From contig CM043944.1 in the NCBI GenBank assembly GCA_014529385.2, positions 75,511,884 to 75,575,883 of the forward strand: 64,000 nucleotides of DNA, in the 5' to 3' direction. This document shows positions 34,293 through 46,587 of this stretch, one piece after another (within the stretch, counting starts at the first letter, position 1; each line of letters opens with the position of its first letter). The position numbers and the translations under genes are program-made. This stretch comes from Adiantum capillus-veneris (Eukaryota; Streptophyta; Polypodiopsida; Polypodiales; Pteridaceae). Under the pieces are notes generated by a model that did not search any database, was not told the DNA's origin, and saw only the letters and a program-made list of their open reading frames with translations.

Positions 34293-36826
34293 ATGGAGGA
34301 TGACAATAGAAGATTAAATTTATGTCCAGGTTATAAGGTTTTTACATTGACGATGATGTGGGGCCGTCTGACCGAAACACCTATCTCTCAACAAGGATCT
34401 TATGTCCTTGTAATCAATGCAAACATATTGTACGCCTTACAAGATGTGTTTCTTTGCAGAACGTCTGCAAATTTGGTGAGTTTGATCCATCTATTATATA
34501 TCGAGTTATTGCCAATTATAAATCATTGGACTCTGACATTGGCCTACATGCATCAATCTTGCAACCCAATAGATCGTGTTCGTAGGCACTTTGATCAAGC
34601 AACATATGTGAGGCCACAAGATGTAGCCTCTGACAGCTCGGAGGATGATCATGTAGACCATATTCCCAACGAGGCAATGTTTGAGCCCGAGATCGATGAA
34701 ATGATCAAGACAATCATGCATTCAAAAAGTCTTATCTACGATGATGTCAAAAGTGAAGCCGATACGCCATTGTATGATGGAGCACGTGTTCTAGATTGAA
34801 GGCGCTCGTGGTTCTTCTCAACATGCAGGCAAAGTTTGGATGGAGTGAGACTAGTGTTACAACGCTTTTCAAGTGATCTATTAGAATGTGTTTACTTCAA
34901 TAAAAAAGTCTAGATGTATAATGATCTGAAAGATTACTTACACAAGTGTACCGTATTAATTTTAATGTCTAGATTGCTCAAAGATCATATACTGCCAACT
35001 GATAATGTGATGCCAGATTCCAGAGAGGAAGCAAGAAAGATCTTGCAAAACTTGGGGACGGATTACAATTTGATTCACGTTGTCCTAATGACTGGATTCT
35101 TTTCAGAGGGGTATACATAGACACAGAGAAGTGTCTGAAATGTGATTCCGAGAGATATCAAGTAGATCTCCGCGGATAGAAAATTCCACAAAAGGTTTTG
35201 CAACATTTTCCTCTGCTTCTTCGCATCAAGCATTTCTTCAAATGTAAGTCCATGGCCACCCTAGCATCATTGCACGAGGAGAATAGATCTTCAGATGGTG
35301 TGCTACAAATTCTTGCAGATTGCATAGCCTGGAAACATATAGACGATACATGGCCGAATTTTGCTAGGGAAGCTCAAAATTTGCACATAGTCGTGGCTAT
35401 GGATGGTGTAAATCCATTTGGTCAGAGATCAACATCTTACATTGTATGGCCTGTTGTCATCGTCAACTACAAAATTCCCCCGTGGTTGACTACCAAGAAG
35501 GGGCACCTATTTCTAAGATTGATTGTGCCGAGGTGGTATAAAGTGAAGAATATGGATGTGTATCTTCGTCCACTATTGGAAGAGCTACAACAATTGTGGA
35601 TTGGCATAGAAGTGGTGCATATGAGCCGACACACATGTCAACGGAATGCTTTGATCAGAGGCATTCTAATGTGGACCATGCATGACTATCCCGAACTAAC
35701 AGAATGCTCAGGTGATCTATACTCAAGCTCAAATACTATAAATCTTGGTTTTTCTCAAGCTTATCTATTGTCATGTGTATACATGCAGGGCTTCAAACAA
35801 GAGGATACAGAGCATGTGTCACATGTGGACCTAGACCTAATGCACGTCGGGCGCCCTCACTGAAGAAGCATTATCCGGCAAGTCTGGAGAGCCTACCAAC
35901 ATTTATGAACTTAAGATTGTTGCACAACCAATTGAGAAGCGCACAACAATGCGGTGAAGAAGTGACTGAGGAGGAGTGGCAGCACTCTAGGGGTTGCACA
36001 ACCAAGGCAAGTTTACAATGTATGACTCGCAACTTTCTAGATGTTTGAACGGCCACTCATATCCTTTGTTGGTTGTAGTATAAGTCATACACAGCATCAT
36101 GGTGTAAAGGTCGACATTTGAGGGTGGAACGGATTGACAAAAAGCATTTTACACAAGATTGTGGAATCATGGAAAAATTTGAACAGTCTAGTAGGACGAC
36201 GGTCCTCTGATGCAGATCCTGCGGTGGTGGAACTCACTTACTTCTCCACGCTTGAAGAGATTTTGAGAATCGATTATAGAGGATTTTTTTTAAACTTGTT
36301 CGACGTGCAATGAATCAAGATAAACATAGAGGGTTGAAATGCTATTGTGCACAGAGGAGAGTCTGGTTTCCTTGAGGTGGATTCAACTAAAAAATGGACC
36401 GACCTAAGAGACACTTTCATACTATCCAAGCATTTTGAACAAGTAAGTTTATAAATATTTAACATCCAATTTTAGAAGCTATGTGCTTGGGAGATCTCAT
36501 GTAAGTTATGTGGCTCTGGCAGGTGATATTGCATCCTACAAAGTCTACATCAAACTGGTGGTATGTCATAGAGGTAGTCTCTCGTAGTGCACGGCCATAT
36601 GAGGGCTACCATGTGCCAATCACAGTGGCATCATTGGAGGAGATCGGAGAAGATGCTCAGTCATAAACCGTTGAGGTGGTGCCAGACGAGCATCAAGATG
36701 CTACTCTATGGGGTGCATGCAGAGGATCTACAAAATGAAACAAAGGACATTTGCCTAAACGGCGAGCTCTATATAGACATAGGGAGTTATGTTGAGCTAT
36801 GCGAGGACGATAGAGAGACTTTTTAA
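34293..36826 (+). pseudogene. CACTA transposase, TNP2 / Transposase_21 type
   Basis: The N-terminal part encodes ILCPCNQCKHI (near 34400), the Cys-rich region of plant CACTA transposases. The core at 35198-35863 has DDTWPNFAREAQNLHIVVAM, DGVNPFGQRS (35402), VIVNYKIPPWL, DVYLRPLLEELQQLW and WTMHDYPELTECSGDL, in the family order. The C-terminal part includes NWWYVIEVVSRSARPYEGYH (~36560). Stops at e.g. 34797 and 35118 and several frame changes make it non-functional. An (AC)n run at 34229-34283 precedes it. The neighbouring leader 33640-34290 has no gene. Confidence 0.9.
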
Positions 36827-37616
36827 ATCCATATAACATTGTATTTGAACAATTTTTCTTGGCTTTATAATATATATTGTATTCTCGTGGCTTTTTGTCC
36901 ATTCATGTCTATATGTTATACTTGAGAAATTTAAATTGTGTTTAATCGTCATTGCTTCCACTCTATGTATGATCCTTCCCTCTCCTCCCTCTCATGTTCC
37001 CTTCCCCTCTTTCTCTCTCTCCCTCTCAATCACGGCTAGCTCCTAAGGTTTGAAAGGCTGTGTGTAAGGGTCCTGCAACAAACACAACACTCCATTAAGA
37101 ACTTACAGATGTACAAACATATACAAATAATTCAATGTGAGAGTATTCACGAGAGAGGGAGCTGGAAACTCCCGATGTAGCGTAGAAATAACATAATCCT
37201 TAGAGGCTTTATCTTGAGCTCTCCAAGAGATCATGACGGTGTGTCAAAAAACCTGTCTACACAACTGTCGCATGCTGCCCATCACCTACTTCCCCTCAGG
37301 GGTCATAATCCTTCGGCATAGTCTGAGTAGTCTCATAAGCAGGGACACTCCTCAGTGTGTCATGAAAGTCTGATATGCCACACTATTCTCCACGTGTGAA
37401 GGAGACTGAGGCTGCAATCACAAAGCAGGTGATCCGTCTCTGCTCATAGATGTTGCTCGTCCCTCCACTAGATCTAGTTGATCGGGTGAAAGAGGCCCTA
37501 AGAAGCACTACTTCTGGGGCGATCACTACTGCTGCCATGATCACTCATACTAATGGGTCCGTGAACCTGCAACTGCCCAAGAATATAGAAACCTGCATAT
37601 ACAAAATAGATTAGAC

Positions 37617-37957
<341 letters not shown>

Positions 37958-38019
37958 ACAGGAATCCCTCTCCCTATTATCTATAGTATAGATTATAACT
38001 TGTACATGTTTTCTTCTCC

Positions 38020-38682
38020 ATGTTCGTGTGTTTAATGCATGTATGGATGGTGATGAGTTTCTTTCTTCTTTGTCACCCCAGCAGAAGAGGTGGTACGAGG
38101 AGTGTCATTGCTCTGGAGCACATCTGTTTTGAGCATTCAGTGCGCTCTAAAGCTTTGGTGTCAATGAGACAATCTTCACACTCATCTAGGAATCAACGCT
38201 CTAGTGGTGGTCGCGGTTGCTGTGAGGATGTCGCCATTGATGCCTCGACACCGCCTCGTGTTCAACGAGGCTCCTTACCTTCCCCTTCTTTTCCCACCCC
38301 CACACCAACCACAGCATTTCCATCTAGGCTAGGTTTTCTACGGATATCGGTCGTTCTTGGCTACACACCACTAGCTACTCCTCCGAGAGTCACCCCAGTC
38401 GACACTCCTCGCTTCGGGCCCTATACTCCAATGGAGACACCTGACATCCGTACCCCCATCGAGACGCCTCTAGAGACACCACTCAAGACCCCTGTGGAGA
38501 CACCCACATTCACGCTGTCAAAAGAGTTGGCGGTCTTGCCAGGAAGGCGCCGGGCCTCTAGCTGTGAGGGTTTGTGGGGAGACTGTGAAGGCGTTCACTT
38601 AAGCAAACTTAGTGTTTGTAGCAAACACATTCTGTGTAGCCATTGGAATCTGACACACAGACACACACATACGCACACGTGA
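38020..38682 (+). pseudogene. CACTA second gene (TNPA side), Pro/Thr-rich part
   Basis: Encodes a basic Ser-rich stretch (SHSSRNQRSSGGRG), then a Pro-rich segment with a repeated TP(M/I/L/V)ETP motif (38430-38520). The real start is unclear. It is followed by a retrotransposon fragment and then by transposase_24-like sequence, so this is probably the upstream half of one gene. Confidence 0.4.
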
Positions 38683-39540
38683 AACCCTCAAAACAAAACA
38701 AAGATGAAAACATCAAGGTTGTGATCGTATCTAATCAAAGGTAAGATGAAAGGGTTCACTGATGCATTTATAGCAGCAAGTCGTTGTGCTCCAAATAGAC
38801 TATGAATGGTTCTTTGTAACTTAGTGCTTCCAATGATGTAGATGTTTTGCCTAGTGATAGGAGTGAGCCGTGTGTACAAGTCTTCTTGGTTCATATTAAT
38901 ATTAAGAAAGAAATACTCAAACCCTAGAGGAGAATAAATATGTGCACATTGAAAGAACTAGAGTAGTCTAGTAGTGGCAAAATAAGAGGACGTGGAGATA
39001 GAATGATTTATCGCAGTCTTTCTGGCCCAAAGAGTGACACAATTCTCCGTTGGAAGTGGATTTTATGGCTAATACAAACATTAATCCTAATATTTTGCAC
39101 AAAGTGAAAGGGTTGAAAGGTGACATCATTGGGATTATTCATCTAAGAAAGTTTAGAAAGCAGTCAAACAATGGGGGAAAGAGATAAGACAGACAACCAA
39201 CACACAAAGACCCACATAAGCTCCAGCAAAAGAACTAAATCACACCTCAATATTTTGTGGTCTTGTAGCCAACTTGATGAAGTAGTGAGTAGTAGTACCC
39301 AACACCATTTCCGAGCCACCAACAATGCGTCTTTATTGATGAAAGAAGGTTACATAGAGTGTATGAGTATTACAAGTGAGGAGATAGAAGGCTTGAGGCA
39401 TGAAGTATCAAGCTCAAGATGTGTTGGGCTGATCATGGCTCCAAGAAGAGGTTCACAAAGAAGCCTAGGGTCATAGGAAGAAGCCCATTCCCAACAAGAG
39501 TGACACATCAGACTTCGACTAGCTTTTGCATGCTAAATAG
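38683..39540 (-). mobile_element. Diverged LTR fragment of the 2-kb LTR family
   Basis: On the minus strand 39142-38688 matches the small-frame region of the LTR at 10689-11116. Protein A here keeps 72 codons (39142-38924) with one stop at codon 45 (GAA to TAA). Protein B is 38894-38688, 68 aa. A 41-bp AT-rich gap separates them instead of the ATGA overlap. The sequence from 39143 to ~39540 is probably further LTR with too little similarity to align by eye. It inserted into the CACTA. Confidence 0.6.
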
Positions 39541-39591
39541 AAAATGCATATACTTATGCACACTTAAGGCATACACATCAAATCCATAATA

Positions 39592-40550
39592 TTGTGCTTA
39601 GCTTCCATTCCCACTATGCACATGCCACAGCACGACAACGCATCACAGGCTAGAGGACTTGCCTACTCAATCGATATCAACGGCGGAATCATCTTGGATG
39701 ACGAAGGCAAGAAGGTGATCTCACGCATGCGCGTTATTTGCTCTCAGGTGTTTCGACACTACATACTAAACACTTGGAGTGAGGTGCCAAATGAATTAAA
39801 AGATAGAGTCATTAGCATGCTGCATGACGAGTTTCCCGTGTCAAGTCAGGATGAGCGCTTCAATGAAGACCCGATGAAGGTTCAAATGCACGAATACTGC
39901 AAGCACAAGCGTTCTAAAGTATAAAAAGCAATAAATCATGGGTGGAACATACGAGATTGGCTGGCCAAAGAATATTGGAAGAATGTGAAGCGAGCAGTGC
40001 GCGAGAATCCTAACAAGTGGAAGCAACAAAAAGAGGCAGCCAAAGCGCGAGTAGAGGCAGGGAGCTCGCACCACTTGGGGAGCGGCGGGTGGGCATCATT
40101 TGAGGCCAATTTTGTAAGTGTTTTTGCATTGCTCTTTAGGTTTGGTAGCTACGTCAATTTGTACTTTTAAATTCTAATATAATGGATTCTTTGTATGTTT
40201 GGAATAGTGATCGATGACAGGACGCGACCCCACACCGTACGAGCACGAGTACGCAGGCAGAAAGGGCTTAAACGCCTTGATGGACATTCTTAGTTCTCAA
40301 GAGACGGCATGGGTAGTATTTCACTTTACTCTTTTACATTTGTTGTATTATAATGATAAGAGAATAAATAGATTGTTTTGTAATTATATGCTTATTCTTA
40401 CAGAAAGTCTTATTGTTTGTTTCTGCAGAATCAGATATATACGCCGCTTGGATGCGATGAGACGTTGGTGCAGCCAAAGTTTGTCCAAGCTAGGAAATGA
40501 TCTATGCCAAGCAAAGGTGGCAGTCAAGTGCAGTGCAAACGGGTAGGGCA
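39592..40550 (+). pseudogene. CACTA second gene, transposase_24-like part
   Basis: 39592-39924 encodes GLAYSIDINGGI, NTWSEVPNELKDRVISMLHD. 39985-40090 encodes NPNKWKQQKEAAKARVEAGS then GSGGWASFEANF. 40214-40300 encodes TGRDPTPYEHEYAGRKGLNAL. The order resembles plant En/Spm-type transposase_24 proteins, encoded beside TNP2. Introns are likely, since TTTT-rich gaps with GTAAGT (40114) separate the parts. A stop at 39922 and frame changes indicate decay. Confidence 0.55.
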
Positions 40551-41568
40551 GGTGCCAAGAACCTGGGCAGCCGAAGGGTAGTGGAAAGAATGCTTAAAGC
40601 AGCTTTTTAGGCCAAAAGTGCGACGGGATGGTTCAGATGGGATGGCAAATGAAGGTGTTCGAAATGACAAGTCAGTACTCTAGAATGTAGTGTTTGGTGT
40701 TCTCTAGAAACCGGTCCAGACGGCTCATCAAACGGAGCCCTGATGCTCAAGATATTGCAGTTTAAAGATAAAGTGTGTAGCAGATTCTCGACGAACAGGA
40801 CAACTAGGGACAGGTGGCCCAGGAAGGTGTCAGTGGATGGATGTATAAAGCTTGAGTTACAAAGAATGCCTCTCTTCTCAGATTGCGAATCGAAGCTCTG
40901 GATAGCAAGTTATGGCCGTCATAAGATTTTTCGAGAGCCAGGTATGAGCCCACTTTCCCACATTGGAGGACCTGCCATATTGCATTATTTTTTTTCTCAC
41001 CGAGGTTCTGAGTGATAGTGTGCACTATGTGGAGTTAGCACAAATCAACGGCGCGTCAATCGGATGTTTGGTCGGCTAGATACAGGAAGATGAAGTTGGG
41101 AGCCGTGGGCAGGGAAAGATTGGCAGATAATTTTTCCCTTTTTTTGCGGCCTCGAATAGCACACTCAAAAGGATCCGACAACGGCAAGGTTTTTATGGGC
41201 CGGGACCGGCACGACAAAGATTCGTCATGGCTCAATGGCACGAAGTTCTGACCAATGAGAAGGATATGAGGACCAGGAGAAGAAGGCCCAAAAAATGGGG
41301 GTTTTCAATAGATTTTGGTGATTTTTGGTGGGCTTGAGGCCACATAGCCACAAGCTGCCATGTGGCAGGGGAGTTTAGCCCCGCATGCTCAATGCATACT
41401 TCACAGGTGGGTGTATATAGGCCAAGTGTCCACCCCATTGAGGGTATGTCATTGAGAGGGAGCTCTCCCTGCAGGCGAGCGATGGCGGATGGGAGCTGGC
41501 CCTGCAGCGCGAGCGAAGCTCTGGGTGCATCATGCTGGTTTTGGTAGGGCGGGGTTCCACAGGCAGCA
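40551..41568 (+). other. CACTA interior, no clear gene
   Basis: Open stretches (e.g. 40743-41015) lack family motifs. Probably the 3' part of the second CACTA gene and non-coding interior, up to the border of the nested LTR element. Confidence 0.4.
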
Positions 41569-42706
41569 TGCCTGCATGTGGAAATGAGAAGGGTTGGTGC
41601 CCGTGAGGTCGGCCTCCACTTAGGGGGGCCATTCACATGGCCCTCGCGGCCTAAGTTTTAAAAGGAGGGGTTCCCCCCCCCCCCCCCCCCCCAAATAGCG
41701 ACCTCGATATTGCGAGTCTAGGGGAGGAGTCCCACAACGAGGAAAAAGAGAGGAAGAGCTCGAGAACGGCCAGAAGGGCCAAATACAAGGTGACCAAGAG
41801 GGAGGCCAAGGATATCAGGGGAAGGGTTGGCCAAGCAAAAGCAAGGGCCACATCAAGGCCAAGGTCAAAGAGAGAAAGCCATCCGAGCTAAGAGCAAAGT
41901 CAAGCCAATAGAGCAATGCAAGGCTGAGTCCACAAAAGGGGTAAAAAATGAAAGATAAAAATAAAAAATAAAAAATAAAAAAATGCCTAGGGGGCTATAG
42001 CGACATTGCTAATGCACCCCCCCCCCCCCCTAAGTGCAAAAGAGAGAGGAAGAGAGTAGATAGAGCAAGACGGTGCCCCCTTCCCAAAAATACCAAATTA
42101 GGGTACCAGGTGGACCAATTGAATGGCATTTCCCAAATTGAACCCCTCCCCCCTAAAAAATTCAAAATTGGAACAAATTAGGGGCTTTTTTTCAGGCTTT
42201 TGGTGCTGTTTTGAAGCCTGCAAAGAGGAGCTCTCTGACAGAGGAGTGTGCCTGTCAAAGACCTTTGCATTTTCTTGTGAAAATGGTCATGGTGATAGCA
42301 GTGTTAACCTGTGTACATGTTTTGTGAAGTGCAATCAAGCCACCGTTGCCTCTTCTTGTTGTTTTTTCCCCTTCCCACCTTCTCTTTCTCTTGCTTTCAT
42401 GTTTTAACTCGGTGCCGGCTATGTGGATGTGTGTGCCCCCCGAGACCGATGGTGTTTTGTGTGAGAGAGTGAGATTGAGTGGTTGTGAGTATGTGTAAGG
42501 GTGGAGACAGGTCGTGGTAGCAGGTGTGCGTTGTGTGGTGGATTTGTGGAGTGTGTGAGTAGTGGAAACTGAGCAGGCGGTGGTCTCCTAGTGTAAAGTG
42601 TTTCTTTGAAGGTGTTTTCCGAGAGGATAGGAGTGTTATGGATACCTTGATCTATAGAGAGGCCCTTGTGTTCGTGTTGGGCGTGTTCCCCCATTTACCC
42701 TCTCCA
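41569..42706 (+). repeat. 5' LTR of the gag-only element
   Basis: Includes a C20 run (41673-41692) and the motif ATAGCGACCTCG, which also resembles the CACTA subterminal repeats. Matches 54560-55682. Confidence 0.6.
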
Positions 42707-42819
42707 TCTTCTGGTGCCCCCGCGGAGGAGTATGTTGATGCTCCTAGTTGATTTCAAAGCGGTGATTTTGGTGATACCAAAGGTGCGGCCTTTGAAGAGC
42801 AGGTGCTGCTAGTGATGGC

Positions 42820-44240
42820 TTGAATGGGTTTCCCATTTTCACCGGGGTTGAAGATGCGGAAACTTGGCTCCACTATTGGTTGTTCGTGTTAGAAAGCGGT
42901 TTATCGAGAGAAGATGGTGCCGTACAGGTGTTCCGGCTCCTGGTTCGTGGTAAAGAAAAGTTATGGTTTGATAGCCTTGGTGAAGAAGAAAAAGCATATT
43001 GCAAAGCCCTAGAGGTAGATTTTCGAAGCAGATTTGTTTCAGATGCGTAGCTAGATGAGGTAAAGCGGAAGCTAGACAGTTTGAAGCAAAGCTTGGAGGG
43101 TGATTTCAAGCATTTGAGTGGGAATTGGAAGCCCTATGGGGGAAATTAATCAAGGTAACTGCTGCAAAAAATGCCAATTTTTTGAAATTGTGTAAATTCA
43201 TGAATTGCTTGCATGAGGAAGTGCGTGATAAGGTGGAGATAGATGGCCCGATGTCATATGAGGAGGCGATAGCTCTAGCAAGAGGGCGAACCAAAAAGAT
43301 TTTGAAGAAGCTCAAGGCTAGGAAGGGTTTACCAAATGCAATGATGCCAAAGCAGTATAATGCAATGGTAGCCAAGCCAAAGGTGGTGCAAAGAGAAGTG
43401 CAAGTGCGAGAAGAACCAAGAATTATTTGGCTACAAAGAGATAGGGTGGTTCCTATGCCGAAGTTGCCGGCTAGACCAGTTCCAATTATGGATGAAGTGC
43501 AAGTGGTTCTAGAGTGGACAAAGGGTGTGATGCCAAGTTCGAGTGCAACTGTTGAAGCTCCATTGAAGTGCAGTAAAGAGCAAGGAGTATGGTTTGCAGA
43601 TGAGGTCGAAGCGGTGAAGCTAGAGGAGGTTCCCGAGCTTGAAACTGAAGAGGAGACTGGTCGAGTGGACAGTAGCTCTATGGATGCAGATACGAGTTGG
43701 GAAACGGAGTCGTCTCAATCCAGGTATGATGAGTTTTCCCTCTTACTTGTGAGTGGAGAGGCAGTAAATGTGTGAGAGGAGCAGCAGTGAGTGCAAGCCG
43801 AAGTGCTTAATGAAGACCAAGTGGAGCGATCTAGCCCTACATGTGGAGAACAGCAGGTAAAGCTGTTGTGCAGTGCCATGCTAATGGCCATGTTGATGAA
43901 GGTAGCTATGGAATATGCCATGGTGATGCAACAGGTGAAAAATTTTGCCAAAAAGGTAAGAGCAGTTGTACCTATGGAAGAGGACGAGGAGGATGTGATC
44001 GAGAACGAGTTTCTCTCTTCCTTGGCGGAACTTGATGATGCAGCGATAGAAGAGCATGTGGTTGCAGCGGACAAGTAGGTGGTACTTAATGATCTTGAAG
44101 GGCCAATTGACGAGGAGGACCTCGACGATGCTGGAATTGAGTTCAGTGGTAGGTGAGAAGGATAGTACGGAGTCGAAGTTAGAGGTGCTTCCTATGCAGT
44201 TGGTGCCCTCTATGGCAGCTGAGGCGGATTCCAAAGCGGT
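42820..44240 (+). pseudogene. Gag-like protein of the gag-only element (5' part)
   Basis: The sequence resembles a plant retrotransposon gag: FPIFTGVEDAETWLHYWLFV, LLVRGKEKLWFDSL, LEVDFRSRF, then after a stop (TAG 43048) and frame change CLHEEVRDKVEIDGPMSYEEA (43210-43270). An acidic C-terminal half follows (43500-44240: VKLEEVPELETEEE, PMEEDEEDVIENEF). The frame ends at the gypsy insertion and resumes at 54340. Confidence 0.7.
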
Positions 44241-46163
44241 GAGAGGCGGAAGTGAAAAAATAGACCTGGTGGCCTCTACACCAAGACTATGCACAATGGC
44301 CTCATCATGGGGAATACACAATAGGGGAACCACCTAGCAAGATATGCGGCTAGGACGCATACATATACACAATGAAGCATGCATGGAAAACAATTTCAAG
44401 ATCCACGCCCAAATGTGGAATGGGGTGGTCGGAGAATAAGGTGAGAGGAGTGGTGAGTGAGTGAGAATGGGCTCGCTACGAATGCATGTAGTAAGGAAGA
44501 TAACGAGGTCAGGGATACATGCAAGTATGCTCACTTCTCATACAAAAGGTGGCGAATCCGCACACCTTAAGATGTAGGTAGCAAGATGATAGGAATATGA
44601 GAGGGAGAGAGAGTGTGTGTGTGTGGTGGCGAATCCGCACACCTTAACATAAGCAGAAAAAAAATGGCAAGGAACAAGCATATACCATACTCACAATGAG
44701 ATGTATCCAAAGCGACACAAAGTATGGCACCAAGATGGAGTGTGTTGATTGCTTGCAAAAGATGAATACAATAGGTAGCATATGGCAGGAAAATGAGAAG
44801 GGAACAAGATCGTAGGAGTCATAATGGAGAGATGGGAGTTGATGGCGAGGAATATCATGAGTGTGTCCACCCTTCTTCTTCTTGAAATTGTGCCTTCCAC
44901 CCTTAATTACAAGTGGTGTGGAGGTGTGGTGCTCATCTTTTGTGCATGGTGATGGTGATGATGATGGTGTTGTGATTATGTGATTAGGGTTCATGCTACA
45001 AGCATGTAGCACAAGAGTGTGTATGGATAGGTGAGTGTGTGTGTGTGTGTTCTCTCCCAAGTGAGATCTCATGGCCTCCTTATATAGGGAAGGAGGGAAG
45101 GATGTAGCAATATTTCTATTTGAGGTGAGTGTCCCACTTTGGTGACTAGGAAAATGGGGTGCATGTGACTGTGGCTCCCATCTTGTCTCCTCATTATTTA
45201 AAATACCAGAGTCAATAGAGAGAGAAAAAGAGAGAATGTGGGTAGGATGTAGAGGATAGGAAATCATTTACAATAGTCTAGCTTTGGATAGACATAAGCT
45301 TATTAGGGAGAGAAGAGAGAGGTAAGAAAATTATAAGAGAGGTTGTCGAAGGTGGATATTTGTTGATGAGGATGGATCCTCCAAAAATGGTGATAGAATT
45401 ACTCTAGACTAGCCAAGACCTCATTAAAAGAGCCTTGTCTCTTGTAATCATGCTTGAAGACTTGTAGAACCATAGCCATTCTAGAAGGAAGAAAAGTGGG
45501 GATGGCCTGTGTCACCATTACACGAGAAAACTGGGGTCCACTACAAAAATCATATCTCCGTGTTCATAACTCCAAAAATTCTGAAAACAATTGAGCTAAA
45601 ATTTGAGATCACGAGCTACATCTTTCATGTTGAACGCTCTTTCAGATTCGGGGTTCTTCTTTACTTAAAAAATTCAGCCAAATAATGTATTATTTGTGGC
45701 TGCAAAAGTCTTTTGGTGGTCCCCTTTGAGTGGACTTCTCTCTTGCCTTCAAGTGTAAGCTCCTTCATGTGTATGAAAACATGACCTAGAGTGTTGAAAA
45801 GATTGGCAATCATCTAGATGGAGTTATTATTGAAATTTCAAAGTGGGGTTGAGGTTTGAAAATGAAAACTAGTGAATAAAATATTTGGTAGAGTGGAATA
45901 ATATACATACATGAAAAAAAATATATTAGAAAATACTAGAATATATATATTTAATATTTTTAAGGTCAAAAGAGAGATCAACAAAGAAAGCTTACTTATT
46001 ATGCTACATCGTGATTGATTAGGATAAGTATTATTTATTTAATAAAGGCTAAAACATTTGTGAAAAAGGAAGAAAAATCAAAAGTAACTTATATAATGGG
46101 AAATATTTTGATAAAAGGGCAAAAATATATGGGGGGTTCCCATGCATGGAAAAGCTTTCCTCA
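44240..46163 (-). repeat. 3' LTR of the gypsy element
   Basis: Matches 52411-54334 in length and in nearly every base. TATATAA at 45086-45080 on the minus strand. A 207-codon frame at 45267-44644 is not preserved whole in the other LTR (123 codons there), so it is not a gene. Confidence 0.93.
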
Positions 46164-46181
46164 TTAGCCCTCCCCCTAAGG
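46164..46181 (-). promoter_or_regulatory. Gypsy polypurine tract
   Basis: CCTTAGGGGGAGGGCTAA on the minus strand abuts the TGAGGAAAGC start of the 3' LTR. Confidence 0.75.
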
Positions 46182-46191
46182 CTAGAGGTAT

Positions 46192-46587
46192 TCATGCCTC
46201 TAGCGTTGTACATGATTCTTCTTCAATTGAGGTGGAGGAGTCTCCCTCCTCGGGGATTTCCATCATAGGTGTTTGATCAAATCTCAAAAAGTACTGCTTC
46301 AACCTCCATCCATTGACACGTGTTTTGTGGAGCCTACCATCTGCATCCATCAATCGGTAACTGCCATTGGCGTAGCGCTTTCTAATGACAAATGGCACTT
46401 CCCATCTGGGTGAAAACTTCAACCTCCATCCATTGACACGTGTTTTGTGGAGCCTACCATCTGCATCCATTAATCGGTAACTGCCATTGGCGTAGCGCTT
46501 TCTAATGACAAGTGGCCCTTCCCATCTGGGTGAAAACGTTTTATCCTTCCTAGTGTCAAACCTGTTATCATACCGTAGGACCAACAT
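46192..46587 (-). pseudogene. Integrase C-terminal part with a 120-bp tandem duplication
   Basis: Contains FSPRWEGPLVIRKRY and NGSYRLMDADGRLHKTRVNG twice in a row. The DNA copies start at 46298 and 46418 (exactly 120 bp, 40 codons), so the duplication is in frame. It ends in an acidic tail (SSTSIEEESCTTLEA). Confidence 0.85.

Noticed and set aside
44644-45267. 207-codon frame in the gypsy 3' LTR
   Set aside because: Only 123 codons in the otherwise ~99% identical 5' LTR and rich in His/Thr from (TG)n repeats; not a conserved gene.
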